Assembly: GCA_014905825.1 (NCBI GenBank)
Contig: JACGCN010000009.1
Coordinates: 868,001-932,000, forward strand
Length of the DNA: 64,000 nucleotides
Direction: 5' to 3'
Source of the DNA: Lyophyllum atratum
Taxonomy: Eukaryota > Basidiomycota > Agaricomycetes > Agaricales > Lyophyllaceae
Shown: one piece after another, positions 1 through 9,868 of the stretch
Position numbering within the stretch: the first letter of the stretch is position 1
Layout of the letters: each line of letters opens with the position of its first letter
Position numbers and translations under genes: made by a program
Notes under the pieces: model-generated
Database searches by the model: none
Told to the model about the DNA's origin: nothing
Seen by the model: only the letters and a program-made list of their open reading frames with translations

Positions 1-293
1 AATCTGCGCAAGATGTCAGGAAAATTTACAACACACTTTAAAGGTATGGGTGATATTACCAGGCGTATTCCCCGTCGGTGAAGAATACCAATGTGTCAGA
101 TACAGCTGAGGAAGGACATACGCCTGGTCATGGTTTGAGTCCAAGTTGGGATGGATGGTGATGTGACCATAATAGGTTGACATTTCGCACGCTCGAAATT
201 CCAAACTTCTGCTCACGTGTAGACCACTTTTCCAGCACCTAGCTCGTCCACTACTATCGCCCGAAGCCTGCTGCCCCGCGGTAGCTGTATACC

Positions 294-1581
294 ATGCGTG
301 ATGCTGGTGTATTCAGTATTAAACGTGCTCTCCCTCGAATGGTACGTTGCACACTCCATCACGGTTTTGTGCGAAGCTCTGACATGTTGCCCATTCTCAG
401 AGCTGGACGCCGAAAAACTTGTTCAACCTCTATACCCGGACCGCAGGGCCTAAAAAGCGGGATATTACCTTTAAAAGCGCCAACTCGACGCTGTTCCAAC
501 AGCGCTGGAAGTCTAAGGCGGCTGTGCGTGCATACCATGGGGACTACATCAACGAGAAGATATTCAAGCGTTGGTATCTGCCCGAGACACTGCCCGACGT
601 GCGGCCTCGCCGAAAGGTTCTGGGTGATGACAAGGCGTCGCTTGAAGAGTTTGCCCTCCGGAAGAAAAGGGAACAGGACCTAGCGAGTGAGGAGGAGAAG
701 AAGGGTATGGCGCCTGTGGGGAGTTTGATGTTCTCGGAGGTCGAGAGGCGGATAGACGTGTTCCTTTTCAGATGCTGCTTCGCGCATAGTGTGTACGAAG
801 CGCGGAGGCTGGTCATTCATGGAGATGTGATGCTTAACGGAACGAAGGTACGTCTTGTGCACGTTTCTACGTCGTGCGGTGTCTTATTCACGCGATGCAG
901 CATCAAAACGCGAACACACGGTTAGCACCGGGTGACATGGTGTCCGTGAATCCCAGCGCCATTCGGTTCTTCAAACCGCCGAACGGCAACTCTTGGCATG
1001 ATGTTAATGGCTACGATGCAAAAGTCAAGCGGTTCGAAGCGCTTCAACAGAATGCAGCCAAGTCACCGTCACTTAAAGCAGAGGAGCCTGGTAGCGGGAA
1101 GCCTACTGCTACCGCTGCAGAGCAGGCAGTCATTGAAAAGCTCGTGGGGAAGGATGTATTCGACGCAACCTTTTCGCAAGCTGAAGCCACAACTGAAGCC
1201 ACAGCTGAAGCCCCGGTGGAAACGAAGCCCACTGGTCCAGATGTCGGTATCACACCATTTTACCTCCCGCACTTCGCTTCGCCCTGGCTTTTCATCCCTG
1301 CTTACATCGAGCCATGCTTCACGACTTGCTCTGCCATCTATGTCCGCCATCCCACCGCACGACCAGGGTACTCTGAAATTCCGACTCCTTACGATGCTGA
1401 CGGTGAGGTTGTACGGTTTGCCTGGGAGTGGTATGTGCAGAGACGACCACGCATGAGGACGAAGGCTCAATTGGCACGCATGCCGGAGGACCGGGCGTTG
1501 GCGCAGATGGAGGATATCAATGAAGGGAGGAATAGGCTACGCAAGGATGTTCTGCGTATGTCTGCTGGGCGTCGAATTTAA
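294..1581 (+). CDS. NAM9: Mitochondrial small-subunit ribosomal protein uS4m
   Basis: Structural protein of the mitochondrial small ribosomal subunit. Exons are 294-341, 401-847 and 901-1581, all with GT-AG introns of 53-59 nt, giving 391 residues. The amino end carries the fungal mitochondrial S4 signature ([15 protein letters not shown], residues about 15-29). An S4 RNA-binding domain follows ([20 protein letters not shown], then [10 protein letters not shown], around residues 127-165). The carboxyl half contains MVSVNP and an Ala/Glu-rich linker with a short TEA repeat, ending in a basic segment. That agrees with fungal Nam9 proteins, which are longer than bacterial S4. The first exon has only 16 codons, so the start depends on the ATG at 294. 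No other start fits the conserved amino end. Confidence 0.93.
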
Positions 1582-1816
1582 TCAATTTAATAATAATAAT
1601 TTCCCTCCACACTATGCTTCCTTACTGTTGCTTCTGAATGTCTAGTGAAGACTGCCTGCCGTGGAAGCAAGTTCGGCGGTAAAACACGGAATGCTACGGA
1701 GGAAAGGTACTAAAATTACACCCATTTGAAATGATGTGACGACGCGGCTAAACATGCCAATCCTGCCTCAGTGTCTGAGATTTTTTAAACCTCACTCTTG
1801 CTCAGTTTCGTCCACC

Positions 1817-2172
1817 ATGACCAGAGCCATCATGAACAAGCTGCCCGCGCCAAAGCCCGATAGATCGTTCTCTCGCAGGCCTGAGACGGATTCTAAGGCC
1901 ACTATCTTTCTTTGGCGCAGTCGCATGTGGATTGAGTCTACCTTTGCCTTTACCGTGATGGAACAGTGGGAGAAGTTACTAGTCCGTAAGTTCGAGTCAA
2001 CATCGCCGTGAAGAAAAACGTCCTGACGCGCGCAGTTACGATTTTCACGGTCACGTCTATCATCGTAACGATATGGCTCATCAAGGCCCTGCCCCAACGG
2101 CTTACCGTTATGCACCACCGCGCAGTGTATTATTGGTGGGGAAACGAGGGGGATCAACGTGCCCTCTTGTAG
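1817..2172 (+). CDS. Serine palmitoyltransferase small subunit-like, diverged copy 1
   Basis: Small membrane protein of the ssSPT family, which binds and activates serine palmitoyltransferase, the first enzyme of sphingolipid synthesis, in the ER membrane. Exons 1817-1985 and 2036-2172 give 101 residues. A basic FLWRSRMW stretch precedes a hydrophobic segment (TIFTVTSIIVTIWLIKAL). The family signatures LEPWE and LPQH read MEQWEK and LPQR here, so the conserved Pro and His are lost. The intron is phase 1 and falls at the same codon as in the next gene, 215 bases downstream, showing the two arose by tandem duplication. It ends about 19 residues earlier than copy 2. The family call rests mainly on copy 2. 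Copy 1 may be a specialised or decaying duplicate. Confidence 0.75.
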
Positions 2173-2387
2173 TATGGAGTCGCCGAGGGATTGGCGAAGC
2201 GTGGTGGGGGAGTGGTAAGAAGAGCAGTTCTGAAGAGCCTTGATGAGGAGGCTCGTCGCTTGCTCGTCGCGTCAAGCTTGCGTGTAAGCGAGGGAAGGAA
2301 TCGTGAGAATAACTTCCCTAATCTACATCAACTTCTCCCCTGGAATGAATTTCCGTAGCCGATCACCGTCACTCGTCGTCGCCCACC

Positions 2388-2808
2388 ATGGCCACCTCAA
2401 CGCAGGCCACGCTCCCGAAGCCCAAACCCGACCTTGCCTTCACGCGCCCCCCGAAGTCGAAGCTTGGCCTCTTCCTCTGGCGCCGTAGAATGTGGTTTGA
2501 GTCCACCTTCGTGCTCAGTATGCTTGAGCCTTGGGAGAAGATACTCCTTTGTACGGACACCTGTCTCCTCTCTTGTCCAACACGAAACTAACAAGCTCAT
2601 GCGATCAGTGACGATATTTGTGGTCTTGTTCATCCTGATCACCATGGGCCTCTTCAAGTACCTTCCGCAGCACGTCGTCATCATGCACCGGCGCGCGCTG
2701 TACTACCTCTGGGGGCAAGAGGGCGACGAGCGGCTTCTGTGGCATTGGTTTGGAAACCGCTCCTCGACGTTTCTTGGAGGCAGGCCTGGATTGTATAAGG
2801 AGTTGTGA
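2388..2808 (+). CDS. Serine palmitoyltransferase small subunit-like, copy 2
   Basis: Probable activating small subunit of serine palmitoyltransferase in the ER membrane. Exons 2388-2550 and 2609-2808 with a phase-1 intron give 120 residues. It holds both family signatures: MLEPWEK before the membrane segment and LPQH after it, matching the LEPWE and MPQH pattern of animal SPTSSA/SPTSSB. One transmembrane helix (TIFVVLFILITMGLFKYL) is evident. FLWRRRMWFEST precedes the motif, and ALYYLWGQEGDERLLW follows it. The core is roughly 60% identical to the upstream copy, and the intron sits at the identical position and phase. This copy is the better candidate for the working subunit. Confidence 0.85.
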
Positions 2809-3820
2809 TACCCTCTACCTCAAGCGGATCTCATATGTATGTGCCCGTGTTCTTCATACTCTTCTTTCTTTTATGACTTAAAATGCATGGCAGGTTGCGG
2901 ACTCGACATATGGATAGGCTGCCTTCATAAGCTGATACTATACCCTTAATATGAACTGGTTATGGGCCACGCCCGTGCATTATGGAGGTGTCATGGGGTC
3001 ATGCTCCTCGACGTCTTCTTTGGACTTTGCTTTTCTCGGCTCCACATGTGGACGGTCAAGGTTTGGACTGGTTGAACCTGGTATAAGAATTACCGAGCAG
3101 ATCACACTCCTCTATGCTTGCACTTGTGCGACTCTGTTACCTTCTCCAACCCGCCTGGCCAGGTCCCGCACCAATAAAAACCCTTTTTTCTAATGCAACT
3201 GTGCCACATATCGAGGATGTAGCCAAGTCTAAGCTGCTTAGTATCTTTTGGGGTTCACCAACGCGCCAAGTGCTTGTCCTCCGTAAGTTTTTGAATTTTC
3301 AAACCTTCGAGCCGTTCTGCGAGATTCTTGGCGTTAATCATGATCGAGCTGAATCTTGAAGTTAAGGGCCCCTCAGTAGAAAGGGAACTTACGGAGAAAA
3401 GGGTGATAAAATACCGAGTGAGAAAGACCTAGATCGGACGGGAGCGACAGAATGAGCCCCTTTCTACATCGGGTTTCTACCGGGAGCGCCAAGGCCGGAA
3501 GCCAGAAAACTTCCACTCCGCAAGTGCTATTTAAAGTTATCTTTTTCACATTTAGGGATGGATTCTACGACGGAAGCAGATGTACTGGGGTACACAAGAT
3601 ATGTACATGCGCGAGTGGATGAGGGAAGGTGGTTGAGCGAGCGACTACAGTAAGGTAAGGTGCGTACAATCTAAATACGTGCAATATCAGTTACATGTTC
3701 AGAGGCGGACAATTTACAATAAAAAACATAATAAGAAAGGAATAAAGATAGCGGAGGAACGAAGTGACCAGGGGCCGCAGCCTGCTACAGCCCAAACACC
3801 CTACGGAACGCAAACTCGCA
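2809..3820. other. Intergenic region, no gene seen
   Basis: Between the convergent serine palmitoyltransferase subunit gene and the ferric reductase gene. Short open frames here (for example 2951-3193 and 3114-3359) show no family pattern and no splice-supported extension. The region presumably holds both 3' untranslated regions. No repeat was noticed. Confidence 0.5.
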
Positions 3821-5895
3821 TTAGCACCTCCTGCAGCAGGAAAAAATGAAAAGAGAGAAACATACTCTTCATGCATCTCAATTCCACCGACCTGGTCCCT
3901 CCGCGCCGGGTCAATCGATGCCACGGCTTTACTTACATCGTCCCCGAGCGCCGCCGGGCCACACACGCCGACGAGCATTCCCGTGATACGCTGCGAGTCC
4001 TTCACGCCCGCGCCAAGACCGACTGCGCGGCTCAATGCGGCATCCAGCACCTTTGCTATCCGCGGGCGACCGGGGGAAAGGGTGAGGCCGGGTTGGCGCG
4101 GCGCGACGGGCTTGTCGCCGAGAGGTGCCCGGGTGTAGTGTACCGCAATGTGTATGGGTGTGTAGGAGCTCTCCATGATCATGGAGGCGAGGCGCGGGAG
4201 GAGAGGGTGCAGTGACGTTGGGTCTTGCACGACCCATACGAGCTCGATCACCTTGACGCGGGAGCGCCCCTTGAGATCCTTGCGGATCAGGTCTTGTATT
4301 GTCGAGAGCGCGAAGGTGATCCCGCTGCCACCAACGACGAAGATGGCTGCGGAATAGCTTGCAAAGATCGCATGTCCTGGTCCACCTGTGGTTCCTCGTC
4401 GTCATCATAGCCTCAGAGGAGAGGGGAAGGTGGGGAAGGACCTACCATAGGGACCCTCGATCATGACTTTGATGTTCCGGCCATAACCGGCTTCGGTGTA
4501 CCCGCTCTTCTTTGCCATTTCATACAGCCTGCTAGTCCATCTGCCGCTCTTCTTGGCCATGAGGACAAGGCCCTCATGCCCGCCGCTAACGCTCGCGATC
4601 GTAAAGGGGTGAACCTCCGTCCAGCCCCACCAGCCGACACCGAACGATAGGACGCGCAGCCGCACATGTTGGCCCGCGCGCCAGCCACCATTGATATGTG
4701 GAACCTCGATGTGCGTGGTGTTGAGCTCAGACAAGGGCCTGATGATGGCAGTCGCTACGCGTGTTTTGAGGATGCGTATAACGTAGTCGAGACCGTAGAG
4801 TCCTAAACAGGCGGCCACCCACGGAATAATGGAGGGCATATGCAGCCAGAGCTACGAACATGATGTGAGTTAGCAGGGGAGGCGAAGTAGGTTCAGTGGC
4901 AACGTACTCCAGGAATGACGACGGCTATGCCGATGATATGCGAAGCGACCATGACGTTATGACATTTGGTGCGCCAGATGCTGAGAGAGAAGATGAAGAT
5001 GAGGTCAAATGCGACCAGCGCGACTAGACCCCAGATGGCAAAAGGTTTGCTGGCCGTCCGTGTGAAGGTACCTTGAAGCGACCACTTGTACACTGTAACC
5101 TAAAGTTAGGAAAAGCCTTCTAAGGCGAAGAGACGGGTGGAGACTCACTGTATCCCAAGCCGTGGATGTTCGCAGCAAGGACAATCAGTCGCCCGACGTA
5201 GCGATGAAGGAAGTTCAGCTACAGTGGTCGGTGAGTCTCGAAGTGTAAATCGTGACTTTTGATCGGTATACCTTCGCATAAGAGAACCCAATCAACATAC
5301 CCAGTATGTTGTTCTTCGTTCCCAACGCAAAAACGAAGGGCAACTGCGCAACGGCCACCCAGCCTGTTCGCATGGGATCGGTGAACGGGCTCGACCTGTA
5401 GAAGCCAGCATAGGCCAACGTGCCAAAATAGAACAGCATGATGATCGCCTGAGAGACAGAAAACCCTGGGGAGAGTCTGGTGCGGTGCAGGACGACCAGG
5501 GGTCGCAGGAAGCGGGGGCACGCGGCTATGTGCGGCGGATACGACGCGCCGATTGCCTGCCCGTCGTCGTCCGACCGCCCCCCAGCCCGATTTGCGTACG
5601 AGTAAAGAGTGTGCGAGTCGTCTGTCGCGCCCTCCTTCGTCTCCTTGGTAGAAGTGCCCTCTAAACGGTGGTCTTCCGAGTACGATCGCTTGGCATTGGC
5701 TCTCTCGTACGAGGTGTGCCATAGGAAGTGTCCGGTTAACCATTCAGAGGATCGCCAGAAGCGAGCAAAGGCCCGAGGGAGACGAAAAATGACGGCGAGA
5801 CCGGTGACTCCGAGAACTAAAAGAACGACATGGAAGACGAGGGTCTCTGCACGCTCATCAGAGAGCTGGGGAGTTATGCTAGTGTGGGTGGACAT
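3821..5895 (-). CDS. Ferric/cupric-chelate reductase, FRE family flavocytochrome
   Basis: Plasma-membrane reductase passing electrons from NADPH through FAD and two haems to extracellular ferric or cupric chelates before uptake. Exons on the minus strand are 5272-5895, 5149-5218, 4908-5092, 4446-4851, 3866-4385 and, proposed, 3821-3830 (604 residues). Membrane helices include the start (LVFHVVLLVLGVTGLAVIF) and the ferric-reductase core. Candidate haem histidines lie in FLHRYVGR, AANIHGLGY, MVASHIIG and GLWLH. The FAD motif is HPFTIASV. NADPH motifs are EGPYG, VVGGSGITFAL and VCGPAALG. The ATG at 5895 is the first Met in frame. The last intron (3831-3865) is inferred from GTATGT and CTGCAG. 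Without it the frame runs on to 3691, giving 659 residues with an unlikely tail. Confidence 0.9.
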
Positions 5896-6319
5896 GGTGG
5901 GGGATGTACCTGGAGACTGCGCGGTGCACAAGGGGCGCTATATAATGTCTCGGGAGTTCGTTGACGCAGAAGAAGTCATGCATGGCTTGTATGCTCATCT
6001 GTGCAAGGTCGAACCTGCACACGAGTTCTGTGCGAGGCCGATCAGGGCTGATCGGTTCATAGATAACTCCCGATTTGGTAGGTCGTGAAGGCTATTCATT
6101 TTTGTCCTTGCAATTTTTTTTCTGCTTTCCATTTCCATCGTCCATTGGCATTTGTCATTCCGCTCAGCACCCCATTTTGTAGCCACAGTCCAGACTTCCT
6201 CCTCCTGGCTATACACCTACGCCCAGCGCCCACTAAGTACCACCCATAGCTTTGCGTCACGTGGATCCGGCGGGTCGGCGGGTGCGCCCAATATAGCCTA
6301 TTTTTGTTTGCCATTATTT

Positions 6320-7055
6320 AACCCTTTGCTCTGTTCACGGTGAGTACGCTGCAAGCATGCTAACTCTCCTTAGAATTTCACTGCCTGTCTCGTTCAATGG
6401 TGACTCGGTTCGTCGAAGCACTGCTGACATTTGGAGGGCCCTAAGCTCGACGATGCCAGCTTTTACCTGACACGCGTTTACGTTCGTGAGTAAATTTGGC
6501 CCTCGTACGGTGACTGGACAAACCTTTGATCTCGCAGTGAGCAAGAATAATGTGTACTTGACGGGATTCTTATTATTGGTCGTTTTGGCAACGGCTGGTA
6601 AGCATACCAAATATTCTCCATTTCACTAGCCTTTGTGGTTAACGCCAGCCTCCTGATTTTATCGAACCCATATTAGCGTGAGTTTTGTCGTGTATGACCG
6701 CGACAGTTGTCTCATTGTTTGACTCTTTCTCCCAGCATACGAATCCCCACTTATGTCGGCCTGGCACAGGGTTCAAGAGGTATGTCGCGTATGTATGCTT
6801 CTAGGTGATCGAAAAACTGGATTACTGGCCTACCACCACATAGCGCCTCGACAGGTTACGAAATATCTGCAACGCTCATTACCTTCCAAGCTCCCCGAAG
6901 AGCAGCCAACAGCGAGCTTAACCCCAAGTTTGACCCAAGCACACACTCGACCAGTGAACGACTTTGCAGCAGCTTCAAAGGAAAAAAGTAAACTGCCAAG
7001 AGTACGTACTCATGTTCTTCAATCAACCCGGGCGGACAAAAGACGCGTTCGATGA
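6320..7055 (+). pseudogene. Possible decayed multi-helix membrane protein gene
   Basis: Several splice-like signals with hydrophobic coding fragments occur here, but no intact gene could be built. Joining a fragment ending FYLTRVYV (about 6449-6491) to one starting at 6536 gives LSKNNVYLTGFLLLVVLATAG. That resembles a helix of the basidiomycete-expanded DUF6533-type membrane proteins. The next plausible exon hits a stop after two codons. A further open stretch (6753-7055) has no recognised pattern. This is best read as a relic. A real gene with misjudged introns remains possible. Confidence 0.25.
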
Positions 7056-7275
7056 TGTACTGAGTTCAACTCCATGTAATCACTCCGCTTTGTACTCGAG
7101 TACACCATACATGTAAAACAATGCATCGGTACGCCTTGTCTTTATTCAACTCTGCTGACTAGCCTAATTGCCTCGATGGCGTCGTTATCTAGAGTTTGGA
7201 ACTGCAAGCCAAAAGAAACATATCAATCTCGGAACTTCCAAAAAGCAGCGCCGATGCAACTCACAGTCAAATTCA

Positions 7276-7728
7276 TCACATCTCTGGCTGACGTTCTGCC
7301 AAAGGCACGTCCCCATCGATATGGGCGAAGGTTTCTTCAGAAATGATTCCTTCCCTCACCATCTCCTGCAACAAATCACGAGTCCAGACCCGACAGCCGT
7401 TGACTCTCGACCTCTGGACGTAACGAATCCCTTTCGCCAACTCGAGGACTCGGTCCCTTTGCTTGCGAGTAAGGGTACCCAAGATATAGACGGCATTGTT
7501 ACGGGCCATAGCAGCGGTGTACAGTTCTGCGACTGGGTGAGGGTCGTAGTGGTACCCGTTGGCGTCCTGGCCGAGCTGGATGATTTGGCGAACAGGCGTA
7601 GATATATCCACACCGTTTGACCATGCGATAAGCACATGTCGGGCGTTACCAACCATTTCATGGCCAGCTGCTTGAAGGTAGATTTCCTTCGCTTGGTTGT
7701 TGTCAGGATAATAGCTGTAGCGATTCAT
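7276..7728 (-). CDS. Unrecognised small protein, paralogue of the gene at 8678
   Basis: Intronless frame of 150 residues starting at an ATG in good context (CACCATGA). I do not recognise the family. It starts YSYYPDNNQAKEIYLQAAGH, has RNNAVYILGTLTRKQRDRVL in the middle, and ends in NGCRVWTRDLLQEMV and DVPLAERQ. These blocks align end to end with the protein at 8678, at roughly 55-60% identity. No signal peptide or membrane helix is visible, so a soluble intracellular protein is likely. The two genes are divergent with a repeat-rich 949-bp region between them, which suggests an inverted duplication. The shared conservation argues that both are real coding genes. Confidence 0.8.
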   Translation of the reverse strand: MNRYSYYPDNNQAKEIYLQAAGHEMVGNARHVLIAWSNGVDISTPVRQIIQLGQDANGYHYDPHPVAELYTAAMARNNAVYILGTLTRKQRDRVLELAKGIRYVQRSRVNGCRVWTRDLLQEMVREGIISEETFAHIDGDVPLAERQPEM

Positions 7729-7904
7729 GGTGGGTGACAGGTGAGAGGGATGTGTTGTCGGGAGTCCTTCTTAAAGGACATCGCGTCCCAAGTTACGCGT
7801 GCTTCGTTTCATTCCTGGCATAAACACTAGGCACTCGTTATCATATTCTGTTGTCCTCCTGTCCCTACTACCTGCTATCTGTTGTTTTTAGCCGTCCCTA
7901 TCGG

Positions 7905-8227
7905 TATGTTGTAAAGAACAAGCACCGCTCACATGATAGGCAACGCCACGCTTCGCATGATGGTTCTTGTAAGTAAACAAATGTCCCTATCAATAGTCGA
8001 TGAAGAACAAGATCATCTCGCATAACAGGCAATGAAGAACAAGGCGCTCTCAAATGATAACAAACGCCACATATTTTGGCTCCATGATGATGGTTCTTGT
8101 AAGTAAACAAATGTCCCTATCAAGAGTCCATGAAGAACAAGATCATCTCGCATAACAGGCAATGAAGAACAAGGCGCTCTCACATGATAGCAAACGCCAC
8201 ATATTTTGGCTCCATGATGGTTCTTGT
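7905..8227. repeat. Tandem repeat, about 130-bp unit, two full copies plus a partial
   Basis: The segment TGGTTCTTGTAAGTAAACAA at 7961 recurs at 8091, and its first ten bases recur at 8218 (periods 130 and 127). The last step lacks one ATG triplet. Units share AAGAACAAG, a CTCAC/CTCAAATGAT block, AACGCCAC and TGTCCCTATCA with few differences. A first partial unit begins near 7905. It lies between the two divergent paralogues. Confidence 0.85.
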
Positions 8228-8496
8228 CGCCTGGGGCAGGCGACGCTACGGGACAGACACGTACTTTGACACTTCGTTAGTGAACAACTTGAAGAACTCC
8301 TCCTAAACAATCGCGTAGCTGAAGCACGTACATTGGAACATACCATTTGTTGGAAATGGCATGGCAACTTATTATTCACTTTCATATGTACAAGAAAACT
8401 GGATAATTGGGTTATGCTATTGTCTATGTGCAACTCTTGTAGACAAACAGGTAGTCAAATCATTTGTGTGTCCCGTAGCGTCGCCTGCTCAGGTGT
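8228..8496. repeat. Inverted repeat with 19-bp perfect arms, possible MITE-like element
   Basis: Arm 8236-8254 (GCAGGCGACGCTACGGGAC) is the exact reverse complement of 8470-8488. Similarity extends outward to CCTG on both sides with one or two mismatches. About 215 bases separate the arms. No clear target-site duplication was found, so the boundaries and the mobile-element reading are uncertain. Confidence 0.6.
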
Positions 8497-8539
8497 GTAG
8501 ACGAATGCGTGAAGTCCTTGTCATTTGCTTGATATCATG

Positions 8540-8547
8540 TATAAAAA
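8540..8547 (+). promoter_or_regulatory. Probable TATA box of the gene at 8678
   Basis: TATAAAAA lies 131 bases before the ATG at 8678. That would place transcription start near 8570, leaving a leader of about 100 nt. Confidence 0.5.
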
Positions 8548-8677
8548 CCACCCAAGGTGAAAGGCGAAAGACACCATCTCAGAGACTCAGACAGATATTC
8601 GAAGTTCACTGTGAGTCGCTGGACCTGTTCCGTTTTTGGTGCCCTCCTTAACCTTGCACGGTTCACAGAAATTTGAA

Positions 8678-9148
8678 ATGAATTTCTACAACTATTATCC
8701 CGATAACAACCAACCGAAGGAGGTGTTCGTACAAGCAGCTGGACATACTCGTGCCATTGGTGGAGCGAGGCATGCCCTCATTACGTGGAAGAACGGCGAC
8801 TACGTCGTCAGTTTGGGCGCGGAGCCTCAAATTATCCGCCAAATCGTCCAGATGGAAATGGACTCACGGGGGTATTTCTACGACTCTAACCCCTGCGCGA
8901 AGAAGCAAGGCCCGGCTTCAACGAGGAACAACCAGTTTTATTCGCTGGGGTTCCTCACCCGCGCGCAGAGAGACAGAATCCTTGCCCTTGCACAAGCTGT
9001 TCGTTTCCGCGCGAATTCTCAAGTGAATGGATGCCGTGTATGGCTTCGGGACCTCCTGGAGAAAATGGTGAATGAAGCCGTAATTTCCAAGGCCACCTTC
9101 GACTACATATGCAACGACGTGCCTCTTCCCGCCCGTCAGTATGAGTAG
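8678..9148 (+). CDS. Unrecognised small protein, paralogue of the gene at 7276
   Basis: Intronless frame of 156 residues. The ATG at 8678 was chosen because it aligns with the start of the paralogue (NFYNYYPDNNQPKEVFVQAAGH against NRYSYYPDNNQAKEIYLQAAGH, each after the Met). Shared blocks also include RNN-F/YSLGFLTRAQRDRIL, NGCRVWLRDLLEKMV and NDVPLPARQ. Compared with the partner there is a small insertion around residues 35-45 (GDYVVSLGAE) and again near residue 75. No membrane segment, signal peptide or known catalytic motif is visible. A TATA box at 8540 supports transcription. The function is unknown. Confidence 0.82.
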   Translation: MNFYNYYPDNNQPKEVFVQAAGHTRAIGGARHALITWKNGDYVVSLGAEPQIIRQIVQMEMDSRGYFYDSNPCAKKQGPASTRNNQFYSLGFLTRAQRDRILALAQAVRFRANSQVNGCRVWLRDLLEKMVNEAVISKATFDYICNDVPLPARQYE

Positions 9149-9532
9149 AGGCTTCGTATAGAGTATCACGCAGCTCCTGATCGTCGAACGATAGTAATAT
9201 TTGAGTAATATACCAAACGATTCCCTTTACACCATCTCTCATACACTGAACCATAAACTCTATGTACCCCTGGTAGATCAAAGGAGAGCAGTTGGGAGAG
9301 CGATGGCAATCTTCAGACGGTATAGCGAGAGAACTACGAGCTAGGCAGCACGAGTAAGTATGTCGGCTTGAGTACGGATGTCGGCGAGAAAGGCGTGAAC
9401 TTAGAAGCACGGTAGAGCATAATGCCCCGGACGCAACTGATGCGAATCAGTCTACAACAGGATCGACTCTCATATGACGCAAGCGCTTAATAAGAAAACT
9501 CGTTTGGGGTGTTATCCTGCGGCAGAGATCTA

Positions 9533-9610
9533 GAGAAAGCGACAACAACTTGAAGGCAGGAGAGAGAAAGCGACAACAAGGCGGCTGCGGCAGAGAGGAA
9601 GCGACAACAA
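9533..9610. repeat. Three short direct repeats, about 31-bp period
   Basis: GAGAAAGCGACAACAA occurs at about 9533 and 9564, with a GAGGAAGCGACAACAA variant near 9595. A TGCGGCAGAG block precedes the first and third copies. It lies in the 720-bp gap before the kinase gene and has no coding role that I can see. Confidence 0.7.
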
Positions 9611-9868
9611 CGTAGCATAGGTAAGTGAGAAGCCGTACAGGAAGAGAATAGAACATTTTCTGTAATGAAATGAAGAGTTCTGCAAGGAGGAATTTTCTTG
9701 GGATTTTCTCCAACTTTGATGATACTACGGTCTTCTCGGCCCGGATCAGACGGGTGACGGGTGTTGTGGCCCGTTGCCGTCAGTGTGTGGCTCGCAAGTC
9801 TGCTCTCTTTACTACAGTATCCTTCGCTCTTCTACCATCCTCAATCGCTCTTCACGCTCATCACCCCC

